From: Rossellomorea aquimaris TF-12
Lineage (GTDB): Bacteria > Bacillota > Bacilli > Bacillales > Bacillaceae_B
Direction: 5' to 3'
Assembly: GCF_001648555.1 (NCBI RefSeq)
Contig: NZ_LQXM01000029.1
Span: 372,001-436,000, forward strand
DNA: 64,000 bases
The notes below the pieces were generated by a model that was given only the letters and a program-made list of their open reading frames with translations, did no database searches and had not been told where the DNA came from. Positions 61,449-64,000 of this stretch are shown here, in pieces; positions within the stretch are counted from its first letter, which is position 1; each line of letters starts with the position of its first letter. Both the position numbers and the translations under genes were made by a program.

Positions 61449-64000
61449 TTATGCTAAAAACTGAAATTCTGTTCTACTACCATTTTGTGATGAAATAACC
61501 TCTAAACGAGCATCGATTCTTTCTTTTAGTTCGGGAACATGCGAAATTAATCCTACTAGTCTTCCACTATTCTGAATATCCATAAGGGCTTCAATTGCAT
61601 GATCAAGGGATTCAGGATCCAGTGTTCCAAACCCTTCGTCGATAAACATGGTCTCTAAGGATACACCGCCTGCATATTGCTGGACAACATCAGCTAACCC
61701 CAGAGCTAAAGCTAATGAAGCTTTAAAGCTTTCTCCCCCTGATAAAGTTTTGACATGTCGTTCTTGACCAGTATATTGATCAAAAACAAGCAGTTCTAGT
61801 CCACTTTGAACATTCCCTTTACTCCGATCTGCTTTTCGAATCAATTGATAACGACCAGAAGTCATTTTGATTAATCGCTCGTTTGCGATATGGAGAATAT
61901 CTTCAAGAAATGAAGCTAACACATATCTTTCAAACGTAATTCTGTTTGCATTTTGTCCCCTTGCCACTTCAGCTAAGTGACCTACCATTTGATAGTTTTC
62001 TTCTAACTCTTTTATCCCCTGATTAATATCTGTTACCTTTTTATAAATTAGTTTGTTTTCCTTTGTATTAACAACATTACTATTTAGACGATCGTTTGCA
62101 ATTTGAAGTTCTTCAGTTATCGTTTTAATTCTTTCTTCTATTGTTGATAATTGTGGGTGTTCTTTATTTTCTAAAACCTTTTGAATATCTAGTAAGCGAT
62201 CTGAAACAGAACGTAGATCCTCACCGTATTTCTTTACTTTGTCTTGGAGGATAGTTATCTCTGATTCTGTTTTTTTAGCTCGTTGAAAGGCTTTATAATC
62301 AGGAAACCCTTGTTCAGTGAGAAGGGATAAAAAGGCTTCTCTTTCCTCTTTCATTTCCTTCGTCACTTGTTCCATTAGATGTTTTTTATCTTTCACTTGA
62401 GATTCTTTTACACTATAAAGATTTTCAAGTTCATAATACTGTGTTTGTGCTCGTTCAAAAGCAGCTTTTAGATCTTCATGAGTTTGTTTTGTTTCTCTTA
62501 ATTCTTTTGTAAAATGATCCTTTGATCTAAGCTCTTTTGGTATGGCTTCTTTCACTTTATCTAATGTGGTATTTTTCGTTAAAAATTGGGTATGGAGTTC
62601 TTGAAGCTTCTGACTATTTGTTTCACGTAATCGTTCTAATTCTTCAAGCTTTTCACGTCCTTTTTTCACTTCCTCCTTCATTACATTTATTTCTTCCATC
62701 GCTTTTCTCATTTCAGCAATCTCAGAATGCAAAGATTGAATGGATTGTTTGAAGTTTTGAATAGTTTCATCTATATTTTCTACCATAAAGTCTTGATGAA
62801 TGTCTTTAATTTTAATAACTGTATCTTCAATCTGCGCTTCAATTCCCTGAATCTTCGTTTCCTCTTGAGCCAGGGAAACATTCACCTGTTTTTCTTCATG
62901 ATCTAGTTTTTGTTGTTCTTCTTTTGCCGCATTCAGATCTTCCTCAGAAGGCACCGAAGCCACCTGGTCAGCTGGATGAGGATGATGTTTTGATCCGCAT
63001 ACAGGACATGGTTGTTCATTATGAAGTCCTGTTGCTAATATGGCTGCTTGTGCAGAATGCCACTTACCTTCAAGGTACGTTACTGTTTCAGCTGCGTCTT
63101 CAGATTTCTTTTCCAGAACTGCCTGCTGTTTTTGTAGAGATTCGTATGTTTTTTGATAATCCTCACGTTTCACATTCATTTCTTGAATATGTTTCATTTG
63201 ATCAAGTATTATTTTTTTCTCTTGGACATCTTTTTCTAACTGGAAAAACTCTGTTTGACTTCTTTCTTCCTTTTCAATTCGCTTATCACGCTCTTTAATT
63301 CCTTCTTGTAGAAAGGTGATTTGTTCTGTTTGCTTGTTGGTTATCTCTTGTTGTTTTACATACTTTTCTTTGATTTCCTTTGTATCCTTCATTAAGGAAT
63401 CTAAGGAGTCTATTTCTTTTTCCATAGCTTCAAGCTGATTGATTTTTTTGGATACATTGTTTCGAATCGATTCTTTATTTTTTTCTTCATCAAGTAGCTC
63501 TTTAGCTTTATTCCATTTTTCATTTAAACTCATTTTATCTTTCATAAGTCTATCTAAGTCAACCTTTAAGCCATTCAACTTATTATTTAGCTTATGACAG
63601 TATTCATCTTGCTGAACTAACAAGGAAGCTCTTTGAGCTAATTGTATTTCTTGACTGATTGTATCCATTTCAGGCTTGATCATTTCTAACCTCTGTTTTT
63701 CGACGGTTAGTTTTTCTTTGAGCTGAAATTGTTCCACTAAGTTTTTAGCTTGGACCAGCTGCTGTTGAAGATCATCCCTATTATGTTGAATGCTTTGATA
63801 GTGTCTTTCCATTTCTTTACCAGCAATCTCCATTTTCTCAATATGAGAAGGAAGAATGTGAAGAATTTGTTTGTCATTAAGTGGATTTTCTAGTAATAAT
63901 GATTTCAGTTCCTCATTATCTTCAAAATGAATTCTAAGCAATTCTCTTGTGCGTTCTTCAACAGATAATTCCACATTCTGCTTCAAGTTATCCGCTTCTG
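61449..64000 (-). CDS. sbcC: Exonuclease subunit SbcC (partial, N-terminus outside window)
   Basis: About 850 C-terminal residues of the SMC-like nuclease subunit SbcC, which works with SbcD on DNA hairpins and ends. The frame is open at the right edge, so the Walker A part lies outside. Long Glu/Lys/Gln-rich coiled coils flank the zinc hook CPVC (EQPCPVCGSKHHPHP). The C-terminal lobe has the ABC signature LSGGESFKASLALALGLADVVQ, the Walker B MFIDEGFGTLDPESLD, and ISHVPEL. It is preceded by no other gene in the window. The TTG at 63986 is not the true start. Confidence 0.95.
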   Translation of the reverse strand, partial: EADNLKQNVELSVEERTRELLRIHFEDNEELKSLLLENPLNDKQILHILPSHIEKMEIAGKEMERHYQSIQHNRDDLQQQLVQAKNLVEQFQLKEKLTVEKQRLEMIKPEMDTISQEIQLAQRASLLVQQDEYCHKLNNKLNGLKVDLDRLMKDKMSLNEKWNKAKELLDEEKNKESIRNNVSKKINQLEAMEKEIDSLDSLMKDTKEIKEKYVKQQEITNKQTEQITFLQEGIKERDKRIEKEERSQTEFFQLEKDVQEKKIILDQMKHIQEMNVKREDYQKTYESLQKQQAVLEKKSEDAAETVTYLEGKWHSAQAAILATGLHNEQPCPVCGSKHHPHPADQVASVPSEEDLNAAKEEQQKLDHEEKQVNVSLAQEETKIQGIEAQIEDTVIKIKDIHQDFMVENIDETIQNFKQSIQSLHSEIAEMRKAMEEINVMKEEVKKGREKLEELERLRETNSQKLQELHTQFLTKNTTLDKVKEAIPKELRSKDHFTKELRETKQTHEDLKAAFERAQTQYYELENLYSVKESQVKDKKHLMEQVTKEMKEEREAFLSLLTEQGFPDYKAFQRAKKTESEITILQDKVKKYGEDLRSVSDRLLDIQKVLENKEHPQLSTIEERIKTITEELQIANDRLNSNVVNTKENKLIYKKVTDINQGIKELEENYQMVGHLAEVARGQNANRITFERYVLASFLEDILHIANERLIKMTSGRYQLIRKADRSKGNVQSGLELLVFDQYTGQERHVKTLSGGESFKASLALALGLADVVQQYAGGVSLETMFIDEGFGTLDPESLDHAIEALMDIQNSGRLVGLISHVPELKERIDARLEVISSQNGSRTEFQFLA

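Overview
The window is a stretch of chromosome from a low-GC, endospore-forming member of the Bacillaceae. The evidence is a gerA-type spore-germination receptor operon, a KinB-like sporulation kinase, an RsbRD-type stressosome protein, strong AGGAGG ribosome sites, frequent TTG and GTG starts, and T-box and S-box leaders. I see no rRNA, tRNA, prophage, insertion sequence or CRISPR array. Both ends cut a gene: a SulP transporter on the left and SbcC on the right. Many starts given here were moved inward from the longest open frame to the codon that follows a good ribosome site.

Layout. 1-9.5 kb: SulP transporter, universal stress protein, secreted or envelope hydrolases (esterase, M14 peptidase, lipase), an unusual dihydroorotate-dehydrogenase-like membrane fusion, pssA and two small membrane proteins. 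9.5-11.4 kb: a threonyl-tRNA synthetase lacking the N-terminal editing half, behind two tandem threonine T-boxes and a near-perfect promoter. 11.4-20 kb: NIPSNAP and YdcF-like pair, YitT, KinB-like kinase, and an envelope cluster (LtaS-like, PlsY, YwaF-like), then a decayed GGDEF gene. 20-31.6 kb: an orphan DnaN paralogue, small enzymes, two YitT/YnfA-type membrane proteins, and an alkylation-repair pair (Ada plus AlkD-like) in which ada carries a frameshift. 31.6-36.5 kb: an MhqD/MhqO-like quinone-response operon with a recognisable operator, and a FadR-like regulator coupled to a fatty-acid hydroxylase with twin operators, then RsbRD. 37.4-46.7 kb: an S-box-controlled methionine operon (metI-metC-yitJ-metH) and a T-box-controlled second-type tryptophanyl-tRNA synthetase. 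46.7-57 kb: small hydrolases, two Nudix genes (one a double Nudix fusion), cardiolipin synthase, VanZ, SelB, SCO1-like protein and type II pantothenate kinase. 57-61 kb: germination receptor in the order gerB-gerA-gerC. 61.4-64 kb: sbcC.

Points that stand out. A 21-bp-phased motif array lies at 27.7-27.9 kb. A MITE-like intergenic repeat family is present in at least three copies. Three genes (ada, a YdbC-like gene and a deaminase) are each broken by a single-base change in a homopolymer, which could be real decay or sequencing error. SelB is present with an altered G4 motif, and no selA, selD or selC is visible in the window. Regulatory calls (T-boxes, SAM-I, MhqR-like and FadR-like operators) come from reading conserved motifs by eye. 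Family names come from recognised motifs, not from database searches.
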